DNA of 30,491 bases, from positions 1 to 30,491 of the forward strand of contig JBMFWR010000009.1 of the NCBI GenBank assembly GCA_049965095.1, read 5' to 3'. The notes beneath the pieces are model-generated. The model ran no database searches and was not told the DNA's origin. It was given only the letters and a program-made list of their open reading frames with translations. Positions 22,597-30,491 of this stretch are shown here, in pieces. The translations under genes were made by a program, and so were the position numbers. The stretch's first letter is position 1, and each line of letters starts with the position of its first letter. This stretch comes from JAKAWW01 sp049965095. GTDB lineage: Archaea; Micrarchaeota; Micrarchaeia; Micrarchaeales; Micrarchaeaceae.

Positions 22597-25061
22597 TGCC
22601 TTTGCCCCTCGTCTTTTTTGCTATCTGCATCTTCCATTGCGGTTGTTTCACCACTATTGTTAGTAGGGTTCTCAAGAAGCACCTGAACATCAACGACCTT
22701 GGTGCCACCTTCGAGCCTCATGAGCCTTACGCCGCTTGCGCTCCTTCCTGTTTTCCTTATATCTGAAGCTGAAATCGTTATTGATATGCCGCTAGAGCTT
22801 ATTATGAATATTTTGTTGCTGTCATTTACCTTCAGCGCCTTTACCACTTTTCCTGTTTTTTCACTTGCTTTTATGTTGAGAACACCTTTGCCACCCCTCC
22901 TTTGCAGCCTGTACCTGCTTGCTTCTGTAACCTTGCCAAAGCCGTTTTCAGTTACTGTCGCAATCAGGTCATCCTTGTCAATCTGCAATATGTTTACAGC
23001 CGAATCGTTTTGCGACAATCTGATGCCGCGGACTCCTCTTGCCGTGCGGCCCATGAGCCTTATGTCGCTTTCCTTGAACCGCAGCGACTTGCCGTTCCTT
23101 GTAGCAATAAACAGCTCAGATTTGCCACTAGAAATGCACGCATCGGCAAGCTCATCATTTACCATTGTTATGAACTTTATGCCTGTAGAACGCGGGTGTG
23201 AAAACTTCTCTGCAGAAACTCTCTTTACAATTCCGCGCCTTGTCAGGAAGGTTATAAATGAATCGGCAAAAAGTGCAGTGTTTACTATTTTCTCTATTCG
23301 CTCGCCTTCCGAAAGTTTGAGCATGTTGACTATTGCCTTGCCCTGGCTGTACCTGTCGCCAAGAGGAACTTCATAGGCATGCATCCAGTATGCCTTGCCC
23401 TTGTTCGAAAGGAGCAGAAGATAGTCCTTCAGCATGCACGAAAGCGTCTGCTTTACGAAGTCTCCTTCCTTGAGGCTTATTGATATGATGCCTTTTCCTC
23501 CGCGCCCCTGCTCCCTGTAAAGCGTCGCCGGAGTGCGCTTGATGTAGTTGCTGTTTGTGAGTATTATAGTTGCTTCCTCGTTCGGTATTATTTTCTCTAT
23601 GCTTGGCTCGTATTCGTTGGAAAGCTCTATCCTTGTCCTCCTTTCCCTCGAATATTTGCTCTTTACCTCTGCCGTTTCCTTTGCTATTATTTCATATACG
23701 GTCTCTTCGCTTCCCAGTATCCTGTTGAAATTGCTTATTGATTCTTCAAGCTCTTTCTTTTCGCTGAGCAGAGAGTTCATCTCAAGCACAGTAAGCTTGC
23801 TAAGCTTCATGTCTAATATTGCATTGGCCTGCTTCTCGCTTAACTCGAATGCTTCGATAAGCCCTTGGCGGGCGCTTTTGACGTCTTCGCTCTTCTTTAT
23901 TATGGATATTGCCTTGTCTATATCAGCAACAGCCTTTAGAAGCCCTTCTACTATGTGCAATCTTGATGATGCAATTTCAAGGTCGTACTTTGTCCTGTTT
24001 ATTATTACCTCCTTCCTGTGGTCAACGAACACTTTGATGAATTGCCTTAAATCAAGCGTAATCAGGTTGTTCCCTATAACTGCGATATTTATTATAGGCA
24101 AGGATACCTGCAATTTTGTGTGCTTGTATAGCATGTTCTTTATTATTTCGGGATCGGAATCCTGCTTTAGGTCTATTGCTATCCTTATACCCTCCTTGCC
24201 GCTCTCGTCTCTCAGATCAGATATGTTTATTTGCTTGCTTCTTGCAAGGTTTGCTATCTCTTCAACAAGCATTGCCTTGTTTACAGTATATGGTATTTCG
24301 GTTATTATGAGCTTCCTGCCTTTTGATTCCTCAAGTTCTACCTTGCCCCTTATGACCGCAATGCCTCTTCCGGTTTTATATGATGCAATTAGCGCGTCGT
24401 TGTAGAATACCGTGCCTCCTGTTGGGAAATCAGGTCCTTTTACATACTGGAGCAGCTCGTCATTTGACACATTTCTGTTGCCTATATATGCGATTATGGC
24501 ATCGCACACCTCTCCCAGATTATGTGGCAATATGTTTGTTGCAACCCCGACTGCTATTCCGTAGCTGCCATTTATGATAAGATTCGGTATTTTTGAAGGA
24601 AGCACTACAGGCTCTTTTTCTGTATTGTCGAAATTCGGTACAAATGGCACAGCATTCTTTTCTATGTCGTCAAGCATCTCCTCCGATATCTTGTTAAGCC
24701 TCATTTCAGTGTACCTTTGGGCAGCAGGCGGATCCCCGTCAATGGAGCCCATGTTGCCCTGGCCTTCGATTAGCGTATAGTTCATTGAAAAATCTTGGGC
24801 CATCCTTACTGCTGTCTCATAAACCGCAACATCGCCATGAGGGTGATATTTGCCTATTGTTTCTCCTACTATTCTAGCGCTTTTCTTGGTCGGCTGATTG
24901 TGGAAATTTCCCAGTTTGTACATTGCATAAAGTATTCTGCGTTGGGCGGGCTTTAAGCCGTCTCTTGCGTCGGGCAGGGCTCTTCCTATGATAACGCTCA
25001 TCGCATAATCGATATAGCTTGACTGCATCTCCTTTTCTATAGGCGCCTCTATTATATTCAT
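22593..25061 (-). CDS. gyrA: DNA gyrase subunit A
   Basis: An 822-residue subunit from the ATG at 25061; a GTG at 25070 is also in frame but overlaps the gyrB stop. The catalytic tyrosine is in AAQRYTEMR (about residue 117), which attacks DNA during strand passage. The quinolone-region sequence is YHPHGDVAVYETAVRMAQ: Val and Glu stand where E. coli has Ser83 and Asp87. The C-terminal beta-pinwheel carries a GyrA-box form QGRGGKG at its start and a second QRRGGKG about 100 residues from the end, supporting DNA wrapping and true gyrase rather than topoisomerase IV function. The tail is acidic. Gyrase in archaea is accepted to be of bacterial origin. It lies 8 nt after gyrB, in one operon with trm56. 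Confidence 0.97.
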   Translation of the reverse strand: MNIIEAPIEKEMQSSYIDYAMSVIIGRALPDARDGLKPAQRRILYAMYKLGNFHNQPTKKSARIVGETIGKYHPHGDVAVYETAVRMAQDFSMNYTLIEGQGNMGSIDGDPPAAQRYTEMRLNKISEEMLDDIEKNAVPFVPNFDNTEKEPVVLPSKIPNLIINGSYGIAVGVATNILPHNLGEVCDAIIAYIGNRNVSNDELLQYVKGPDFPTGGTVFYNDALIASYKTGRGIAVIRGKVELEESKGRKLIITEIPYTVNKAMLVEEIANLARSKQINISDLRDESGKEGIRIAIDLKQDSDPEIIKNMLYKHTKLQVSLPIINIAVIGNNLITLDLRQFIKVFVDHRKEVIINRTKYDLEIASSRLHIVEGLLKAVADIDKAISIIKKSEDVKSARQGLIEAFELSEKQANAILDMKLSKLTVLEMNSLLSEKKELEESISNFNRILGSEETVYEIIAKETAEVKSKYSRERRTRIELSNEYEPSIEKIIPNEEATIILTNSNYIKRTPATLYREQGRGGKGIISISLKEGDFVKQTLSCMLKDYLLLLSNKGKAYWMHAYEVPLGDRYSQGKAIVNMLKLSEGERIEKIVNTALFADSFITFLTRRGIVKRVSAEKFSHPRSTGIKFITMVNDELADACISSGKSELFIATRNGKSLRFKESDIRLMGRTARGVRGIRLSQNDSAVNILQIDKDDLIATVTENGFGKVTEASRYRLQRRGGKGVLNIKASEKTGKVVKALKVNDSNKIFIISSSGISITISASDIRKTGRSASGVRLMRLEGGTKVVDVQVLLENPTNNSGETTAMEDADSKKDEGQRQ

Positions 25062-25069
25062 AAAAACCA

Positions 25070-26986
25070 CTATATGTCAAGGAAGGATACTTCACTGGAA
25101 TGCTCCTCCAGGAAATGGCGCCTTTGCTCAACGTCAATCCCCATCAGGATGGAGAAAATGGCGTCGGCAAGTTGCGCGTCCCTGATTGTAACCTTTTTTA
25201 GTATCCTTTTTTCTGGATTCATGGTTGTTTCCCACAGTTGCTCCGGATTCATTTCGCCAAGACCTTTGTACCTTTGAACTTCAACATTTTCGTTGCCCTT
25301 TAGAGCTTCCTGAAGCTCCTGATCGGAATATACGTATTTTATGTCTTTGCCTTTTCCTACCCTGTACAAGGGCGGTTGGGCTATGTATATGTTGCCCCTT
25401 TCGATCAACGGCTTCATGTATCTGTAGAAAAACGTGAGAAGCAAGGTTCTTATATGGCTTCCATCAACATCGGCATCGGTAAGCAGTATTATCTTGTTGT
25501 AGCGCAGATTGTCTGGATTAAAAGTTTCCTTTATACCTGTGCCAAATGCAGTGACCATCGTATGCAGCTCCGCATTGTTGAATATTTTGTCATCAGTGGC
25601 TTTTTCGACGTTCAATATCTTTCCTCTTAATGGCAATATGGCCTGATATTTTCTGTCCCTGCCCTGCTTGCTAGAGCCTGCTGCACTTTCACCTTCAACT
25701 ATAAATATCTCGGTTTTTTCTGGATCGGATTCTGAACAGTCGGCAAGCTTTCCTGGCAGCACAGCACCGCCAAATATGCTTTTCTTCCTTGCAAGCTCTC
25801 TTGCTCTTCTTGCTGATTCTCTTGCTTCAAAAGCCGCCTGCACCTTCCCGACAATGCTGCTTGCATCTGCAGGATTCTCTTCAAGATAAGTAGAAAGCTC
25901 ATTGTATACAACACTATCAACAAGGCTTTTGATGTAGGTATTTCCAAGCCTCTCCTTTGTCTGACCTTCAAATTCTGGATTCTGCATAAGCACAGATATT
26001 ATGGCAACGAGCCCTTCCCTTGTATCATCTCCCTGTATTTCAATCTGCTTCCCATTTTTCTTGCCGTTTTTTAAAATATAATTGGTTATGGACCTTGTAA
26101 GCGCTGACCTAAAACCAGTTACATGCATGCCTCCATCAGGGGTTTTAATCCTGTTTACGAAAGATATCAGGTTCTCGCTGTAATCGTTAACGTAGCGCAT
26201 CGCTATGTCTATACGGGTGTTGTCTACGCTTTTGCTTATCATTATGGGCTTTGTCAAGGGCTCCTTTCCTGAGCTTATAAACTCAAGAAAATCGAGCATT
26301 CCTTTCTCGGAATAAAATGTCTGGACCTTTTCCTCCCCGCTTCTTGCATCAATAAATGTTATTCTTATGCCTGGATTAAGGAAAGCTTGCTCTTTCAATA
26401 CCTCTTGCAATTGCACCGTGTCAAAGCTTCTCGCAGAAAATATTTCAATGTCGGGCTTAAACTTTATTGTTGTGCCAGTTTGGCCGTTGCTGTTTTCGCT
26501 TATTACCTGCAGAGGGGTTACTGGCTGTCCCCTGCTGAATTTCTGGTAGTATACCTTGCCATCCCTTTTTACAGTAACTTCAGTATATTCGGAAAGCGAG
26601 TTGACCACAGTAAGGCCGACTCCATGAAGCCCTCCTGCTACCTTATACACGTTGTTGTTGAATTTTGCACCAGAATGCAAGGATGTCATTATTACTTCAA
26701 GCGCGGGTTTGCCTTCCTTCTGCATCTTATCTACAGGTATGCCCCTCCCGTCGTCGCTTACTTCAGCAACATCTACATCATTATCACGAGTGAGCTTTAT
26801 TGATATATTGTGTGCATAGCCCGCCAAAGCCTCGTCTATGGCGTTGTTCATTATCTCGTAAAGAAGATGCATAAACCCTTGGCTTCCTGTAGATCCTATG
26901 TACATTGCGGGCCTTTTCCTTATGCCTTCAGGCCCAGAAAGCACAATGATATCCTTTGCAGTATAATCGTTAGAACCATCGCCCAT
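25070..26986 (-). CDS. gyrB: DNA gyrase subunit B
   Basis: A 638-residue ATPase subunit of gyrase. The GHKL domain shows E44-x3-N48 in YEIMNNAIDEALAG, VSDDGRGIPVD, and the lid GGLHGVGLTVVNSLS. The TOPRIM domain has FIVEGESAAGSSKQGRDR, PLRGKILNVEK and LLTDADVDGSHIRTLL, with the metal-binding acidic residues intact. The C-terminus contains QRYKGLGEMNPEQLWETTM and ends in the GyrA-binding region VEQRRHFLEEHS. Length fits the short bacterial/archaeal form without the E. coli insertion. It is upstream of gyrA by 8 nt. A TATA-like TTAAATAA lies about 19-26 nt before the ATG, slightly closer than usual. Confidence 0.97.
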   Translation of the reverse strand: MGDGSNDYTAKDIIVLSGPEGIRKRPAMYIGSTGSQGFMHLLYEIMNNAIDEALAGYAHNISIKLTRDNDVDVAEVSDDGRGIPVDKMQKEGKPALEVIMTSLHSGAKFNNNVYKVAGGLHGVGLTVVNSLSEYTEVTVKRDGKVYYQKFSRGQPVTPLQVISENSNGQTGTTIKFKPDIEIFSARSFDTVQLQEVLKEQAFLNPGIRITFIDARSGEEKVQTFYSEKGMLDFLEFISSGKEPLTKPIMISKSVDNTRIDIAMRYVNDYSENLISFVNRIKTPDGGMHVTGFRSALTRSITNYILKNGKKNGKQIEIQGDDTREGLVAIISVLMQNPEFEGQTKERLGNTYIKSLVDSVVYNELSTYLEENPADASSIVGKVQAAFEARESARRARELARKKSIFGGAVLPGKLADCSESDPEKTEIFIVEGESAAGSSKQGRDRKYQAILPLRGKILNVEKATDDKIFNNAELHTMVTAFGTGIKETFNPDNLRYNKIILLTDADVDGSHIRTLLLTFFYRYMKPLIERGNIYIAQPPLYRVGKGKDIKYVYSDQELQEALKGNENVEVQRYKGLGEMNPEQLWETTMNPEKRILKKVTIRDAQLADAIFSILMGIDVEQRRHFLEEHSSEVSFLDI

Positions 26987-27107
26987 AGAATCAACTGTTC
27001 CGAATTATTTAAGTATCTCTTCTCAGGTTTAAAACCCTTTCTATTAATCTATTTACAATGGCAATGCTAGCTTTTTTGAGCGGTCAAAATATTATGAGTA
27101 GGCTCAA

Positions 27108-28112
27108 TCAAAGCTCCCCTAAGCCAAAATCGCTGGCGCTGCTTTTTTCGCTGCCACCGCCAAGTATCTGCGGACTCCTTACCCCGGTAAATATTGCTAT
27201 TACCTCGACCCTGCCGTTGTATGCCGGATCTACCCTTGCACCCCATATCACGTTTGCATTTGGCGCCGCTTGCTGCGTAAGCTGCTCTGCTATCTCGTTT
27301 GCCTCTCCAAGTGTCAGATCCTCTCCGCCCCGTATGTGCAGCATTATGCCTTTTGAGCCCTCATATTCTACGTCCAACAACTTGTGCTCAAGCGTGTCTT
27401 TTACCACTTCTTTGACCTTGTCAGGACCGCTTCCTTCGCCCACGCTTATCATTGCAAGTTCGCCATTCTTCATTATGCTCTTGATATCAGCAAAATCAAC
27501 GTTTATCAAGCTTGGTGCATTTATTGTTTCGGTTATGCCTTTCACTGCCCTTGAAGTTATTTCATCGGCAAGCCTAAACGCCTGTTCTATGGCAAGGTTC
27601 GGATATACATCAACAAGCCTCTGGTTGTCTATCACTATCAGTGTATCGACGTTCTTCCTTAGTTCTTCTATTCCTTTCTTTGCAACATTTAAGCGTACAC
27701 GTTCGAGCGAAAACGGGAAGGTTACAATACCAACAACTATTGCGCCGTTCCTTTTTGCTATGTCGGCAACAATAGGAGCAGCCCCTGTGCCCGTACCACC
27801 ACCCATTCCTGCAGTCAAGAACAGAAGATTGCAGTCTTTTAGCGCCGCTTCTATATCTACTCTTGAATACTCTGCTGCTTTTGCCCCTATTTCTGGAAAG
27901 CCTCCAGCACCCAAGCCGCGCGTAAGAGCACCGCCAACAAGTATCTTTTTTATTGAGCTGTCCAAACTGCTTAGATGCTTTCCATCGGTATTTATTGCAA
28001 TCAAGCTTGCGCCAGTCACGCCTATGCGGCTAAGCCTTTGAATTGTGTTGCTTCCTCCGCCGCCCACTCCACAAACAGCAATATTTGCCCTAAACAAGCT
28101 ATCATTCTGCAT
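27108..28112 (-). CDS. ftsZ: Cell division GTPase FtsZ
   Basis: A 334-residue tubulin-fold GTPase that forms the cytokinetic ring. The N-terminal nucleotide loop is VCGVGGGGSNTIQRL, the tubulin signature GGGTGTG is at residues 104-110, and the catalytic T7 loop NVDFADIKSIM is at about 204-214 with both aspartates. C-terminal blocks NVIWGARVDPAYNGRVEV and AIFTGV complete the domain. A short tail (about 25 residues) ends SDFGLGEL, far shorter than bacterial FtsZ tails, as in many archaeal FtsZ. A TTTAAATA box about 31 nt upstream may allow near-leaderless expression. It lies 121 nt upstream of gyrB on the same strand; co-transcription is possible but gyrB has its own TATA-like site. Confidence 0.96.
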   Translation of the reverse strand: MQNDSLFRANIAVCGVGGGGSNTIQRLSRIGVTGASLIAINTDGKHLSSLDSSIKKILVGGALTRGLGAGGFPEIGAKAAEYSRVDIEAALKDCNLLFLTAGMGGGTGTGAAPIVADIAKRNGAIVVGIVTFPFSLERVRLNVAKKGIEELRKNVDTLIVIDNQRLVDVYPNLAIEQAFRLADEITSRAVKGITETINAPSLINVDFADIKSIMKNGELAMISVGEGSGPDKVKEVVKDTLEHKLLDVEYEGSKGIMLHIRGGEDLTLGEANEIAEQLTQQAAPNANVIWGARVDPAYNGRVEVIAIFTGVRSPQILGGGSEKSSASDFGLGEL

Positions 28113-28142
28113 TTCAGAATTGATAGCATTTTCTAATATCCC

Positions 28143-28150
28143 TATTTAAA
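28143..28150 (-). promoter_or_regulatory. Probable TATA box for ftsZ
   Basis: TTTAAATA on the minus strand ends about 30 nt before the ftsZ ATG. A second candidate (TTTATAAT, near 28177-28185) would give a longer leader. The rest of the 262-nt gap between ftsZ and rpl10e is AT-rich; I see no RNA gene in it. Confidence 0.35.
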
Positions 28151-28329
28151 CACCTCTATTTATCCTCTCAATGAAATTATAAAAATTTATGCATTTGCAC
28201 CGTATATTGGCATATGCTGTCAGTCATTGCAACTATTATGCATTTATGCACCAACATTGCCTGCAAAGGTGTTGCTACTATTGTGTCAATGCCAATTAAA
28301 CATATATATTTTTATAGTTTAATAATGCA

Positions 28330-28337
28330 TTATAAAA
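28330..28337 (+). promoter_or_regulatory. Probable TATA box for rpl10e-dph2
   Basis: TTATAAAA lies 37-45 nt before the rpl10e ATG, predicting a leader of roughly 10-15 nt. Confidence 0.45.
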
Positions 28338-28374
28338 CACTGCTTTTACCGAGCATGTTATAGAGTGTGTTTTT

Positions 28375-28905
28375 ATGGTAAGACTTAGACCAGCAAGGAC
28401 AATGAGGGATGCGTCAGCGCAAGCATGGGCCAGATATTCACTGAAGAATCCGAAGAAGAATTATGTTAAAGCGTTGCCGCATACGAGCTTGCTTATCTTT
28501 AAGATGGGAGTTGAAAAGCCATATGACGTTGAGCTTAGGCTGGAATCGCAACAAAAGGTGCAGCTAAGGTCCAACGCTCTTGAAGCTGCAAGACTTCTGG
28601 TGAACAAGCAGCTTGAATCCCAGCTACCCCAAAACTATCTGTTCAGGGTGCTTGTGTACCCTCACAATGTCATAAGAGAGCATAAAATGGCAACAGGCGC
28701 AGGAGCAGACCGTATCTCGCAGGGAATGAGCTTGTCTTTCGGTAGGCCGATAAGCGTTGCAGCCAGGGTCAACCGCAACCAGGCAATATTCTCGCTAAGG
28801 GTAAGCTCGCAAAATAGGAAAGCTGCTACAATTGCACTGAAAAAGGCCGCACTCAAGCTTTCAGGAGCATACAAAGTCAAAGCTTACGAAGTAAAAAACA
28901 ACTAA
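28375..28905 (+). CDS. rpl10e: 50S ribosomal protein L10e (uL16)
   Basis: A 176-residue large-subunit protein. The N-terminus MVRLRPARTMRDASAQAWA differs slightly from the common archaeal form, but LRSNALEAARLLVNKQLE, YLFRVLVYPHNVIREHKMA and GADRISQGMSLSFGRPI are clear L10e/uL16 blocks near the tRNA-binding face of the ribosome. Length is typical for archaea. Its TAA overlaps the dph2 ATG by one base (TAATG), so the two are likely translated together. Confidence 0.96.
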   Translation: MVRLRPARTMRDASAQAWARYSLKNPKKNYVKALPHTSLLIFKMGVEKPYDVELRLESQQKVQLRSNALEAARLLVNKQLESQLPQNYLFRVLVYPHNVIREHKMATGAGADRISQGMSLSFGRPISVAARVNRNQAIFSLRVSSQNRKAATIALKKAALKLSGAYKVKAYEVKNN

Positions 28906-29837
28906 TGGTAGGAATGCGCATTCTATTGCAGTTTCCGGAAGGCCTTAAGCAGAAAGCACTTGAATATGCGAAAAAATATGAGCAGGAAGGCCATGAAGTC
29001 TTTGTTTCTGCATCACCGAGTTTTGGGGCATGCGACCTTGCCATAGATGAAGCAAAAGCAATAGGAGTAGATAAGATAGTTCATTTTGGCCATGCCGAAT
29101 TCAGGCATGTCGATTTCAATGTCGAATACGTACCTTACGAAATCGATGCTCCACTTGATTTGCTCGACAAATCACTGGAAAGCCTTCAGGACTTTTCTAC
29201 GCTAGGCATTGTAACTACGATACAGCATGTTCACCAGCTCGAGTCGCTCAAAAAGTTCTATGAGATACATGGCAAGAAAATTGTAATTGGCAAGCCGTAT
29301 GGCTTTGCTAAGAAGCCAGGCCAGATACTTGGCTGTGACATAGGCAGCGCAGCTACTATAGACAAGCAGGTCGATGCTTTTGTGTATTTTGGCGGCGGGA
29401 TGTTCCACCCTCTCGGAGCACTGTTAGCCACCACAAAGCCTTTCCTTGTGATTGAACCTTTCGCAGGAAAAATAGAATTCATAGACAAGTATAGAGATAT
29501 CTATAGGAAGAGGAGCAGGGGCAAAATATTATCATCTCTCGAAGCGAAAAGCTTTGGAATCCTTGTAAGCACAAAGCAAGGCCAGTATAACATGAGATTT
29601 GCAGAAGTGATAAAGAAGAAGCTCGAGCAAAGCAAGCTAGAGGGTATTATTCTTATCTCAAATACATTTGATTTCGAGTCTTTAGATAACATGCTAAATA
29701 TTGACGCTTTTGTAAATACAGCATGCCCGCGCATAGCGATAGACGATTACGGCAGGACAAGAAAGCCGATACTTAGCGCAGACGAGCTCATGGAACTGCT
29801 GAAAATGAAAGGTGAACTTGGCAAGCATCAGCAATAA
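28905..29837 (+). CDS. dph2: Diphthamide biosynthesis enzyme Dph2
   Basis: A 310-residue enzyme catalysing the first step of diphthamide formation on elongation factor 2: transfer of an aminocarboxypropyl group from S-adenosylmethionine to a histidine, using a [4Fe-4S] cluster. The three cluster cysteines, one per domain, are present at C43 (FGACDLA), C144 (LGCDIG) and C274 (TACPRIAIDDYG). The N-terminus ILLQFPEGLKQKALEYAKK and VYFGGGMFHPLGALLAT are typical. ATG 28905 overlaps the rpl10e stop; the in-frame ATG at 28914 is an equally plausible start. Linking a ribosomal protein gene with an EF2-modifying gene fits a translation unit. Confidence 0.95.
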   Translation: MVGMRILLQFPEGLKQKALEYAKKYEQEGHEVFVSASPSFGACDLAIDEAKAIGVDKIVHFGHAEFRHVDFNVEYVPYEIDAPLDLLDKSLESLQDFSTLGIVTTIQHVHQLESLKKFYEIHGKKIVIGKPYGFAKKPGQILGCDIGSAATIDKQVDAFVYFGGGMFHPLGALLATTKPFLVIEPFAGKIEFIDKYRDIYRKRSRGKILSSLEAKSFGILVSTKQGQYNMRFAEVIKKKLEQSKLEGIILISNTFDFESLDNMLNIDAFVNTACPRIAIDDYGRTRKPILSADELMELLKMKGELGKHQQ

Positions 29838-29863
29838 AATTAATTTTCTTCAATCACTGAATA

Positions 29864-29899
29864 ATAAAAAGGGGAAAATTAAAAAATAGAGAAAAGAAA
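29864..29899 (-). terminator. T-rich terminator for the pilin gene
   Basis: Read on the minus strand, the segment just after the pilin stop is a long T-rich run including TTTTTT and TTTTCCCCTTTTT. It is suited to archaeal intrinsic termination and lies in the gap shared with the convergent dph2 gene. Confidence 0.5.
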
Positions 29900-29903
29900 G
29901 CAG

Positions 29904-30402
29904 TTATACTGCTTTCAAAGTTGCTGTTGCTATCTGAGTAGAATAAGTTGGGGTAGATCCACTTGTGGCATACAATGCCCATATTGATCCAGTAACTACA
30001 GTTCCTGGAGTGCTTGATACCCCGCTAAGGGCAAAGCTTGCACTTACTGATTGGCCACTTGCCAAGCCACTACTCAACGCATCACTACCTGCCCCAGTAC
30101 CTGTTGGGCATGAAGTTGCGCCTGAAACAGGTGGAGTTATTCCACTAGAACAAAGCATAATGTTGTAGCAGTCCAGCTTGTCCCTATAGCTTGGCCTATT
30201 GTTGCACTAAAAGTTCCATCGTGCAATATAGGGTTGCTGCACTGGAAGCCTGAGCTTGCAACGCAAACTGTTCCTGTAAACGTGCTGCTGCTGAATACTC
30301 CCAGAAAGAACAACACTGCCAGAACTATTGCTATGATTAGGATTGCCCATCCATATGTCATTAGGTACTCCATGGCGCTCTGCGCTTTTTGTTTCCAAAC
30401 AT
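29904..30402 (-). pseudogene. Archaeal pilin-like protein gene with two single-base frameshifts
   Basis: The middle frame (30373 down to about 30163) encodes KQKAQSAMEYLMTYGW, then a 20-residue hydrophobic helix (AILIIAIVLAVLFFLGVF), the N-terminus of a common type IV pilin-like family in small-genome archaea. An ATG at 30402 with ribosome binding site AAGGTGA begins MFGNKK in another frame; adding one A to the run of five at 30386-30390 joins it as MFGNKKAQSAMEYLM. Near 30159-30161 a second missing base switches the frame; adding one joins TATT to MLCSSGITPPVSGATSCP and the Ser/Thr/Gly-rich tail ending ATATLKAV. The 499-nt span plus two bases is exactly 167 codons, so one 166-residue protein is restored. 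It may be a pseudogene, an assembly error or a phase-variable gene. Confidence 0.72.
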
Positions 30403-30446
30403 ACTGTCACCTTCATTAATACGTGAATAGCAATATTTAAATGCTT

Positions 30447-30455
30447 AATTTATAT
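30447..30455 (-). promoter_or_regulatory. Probable TATA box for the pilin gene
   Basis: GATATAAATT-type sequence on the minus strand lies about 45 nt before the ATG at 30402, leaving room for a short leader with the AAGGTGA ribosome binding site. A TTTAAATA at 30434-30441 is an alternative. Confidence 0.35.
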
Positions 30456-30491
30456 CTCGTGGAACATACAAAAATGCACTCTATGCAGATA

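Noticed and set aside
23548..24405. Open frame of 285 codons on the plus strand over gyrA
   Set aside because: Ser/Leu/Ile-rich shadow of the gyrA coding frame with no recognisable motif; likewise the one at 22699-23376.
27058..28041. Open frame of 327 codons on the plus strand over ftsZ
   Set aside because: It is antisense to a clear ftsZ, Ser/Pro-rich in composition, and without promoter or ribosome binding site support.
28190..28280. Possible small RNA or CRISPR-like repeat in the ftsZ-rpl10e gap
   Set aside because: Only two imperfect copies of short words, irregular spacing, no box C/D or stable hairpin, so no array or RNA gene is supported.

Overview
This window is archaeal. It encodes a group II chaperonin (thermosome), prefoldin beta, archaeal-type adenylate and cytidylate kinases, ribosomal proteins L34e, L14e and L10e, the diphthamide enzyme Dph2, GEK1-type D-aminoacyl-tRNA deacylase, Trm56, an RPA-type OB-fold protein, an Lhr helicase and a DUF106 insertase. 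First genes often sit about 26 nt behind a TATA box (leaderless), while internal genes often carry GGTG-type ribosome binding sites. Bacterial-type GyrA/GyrB, FtsZ, an Nuo-type complex I segment, a DUF929 protein and a KAQSAMEYLMTYGW-type pilin suggest a small-genome, possibly acidophilic archaeon of the Micrarchaeota/DPANN type. That placement is inference; no 16S gene is present.

Layout. Positions 1-500 hold a broken tyrosine-recombinase gene abutting an intron-containing tRNA-Trp, which looks like the edge of an integrated element. Positions 550-6240 are an envelope region: Nudix hydrolase, PAP2 phosphatase and DUF929 membrane protein form one operon; a sulfatase-fold enzyme is divergent from a GT4 glycosyltransferase plus flippase-like membrane protein. 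An SSB-like OB-fold gene, an unrecognised 152-aa ORF and the thermosome follow (6.3-9.1 kb). Then comes the conserved archaeal cluster adkA-DUF106-rpl34e-cmk-rpl14e (9.2-11.4 kb), without the cbf5 gene that often ends it.

On the minus strand at 11.4-16.5 kb, reading from the right, lie nuoA-nuoB-nuoC-nuoD followed by prefoldin beta, a DHH phosphoesterase and an Mre11-like nuclease. Divergent from nuoA are dtdA, a large secreted repeat protein and an Lhr helicase (16.6-22.1 kb). The minus strand from 28.1 down to 22.1 kb holds ftsZ, then gyrB-gyrA-trm56, which form one tightly spaced unit. Divergent from ftsZ are rpl10e and dph2. The window ends with a pilin gene broken by two single-base frameshifts.

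Most of the window is ordinary core archaeal gene content. The points most worth a second look are the tRNA-Trp intron, which carries a box C motif and a guide positioned to direct methylation of C34; the integrase remnant whose reading frame runs into the tRNA; the pilin gene with two compensable frameshifts; and the symmetric TATA box between tRNA-Trp and the Nudix gene. I see no CRISPR array, rRNA, insertion sequence or clearly new multi-gene system, and no gene-free stretch longer than 300 bases.
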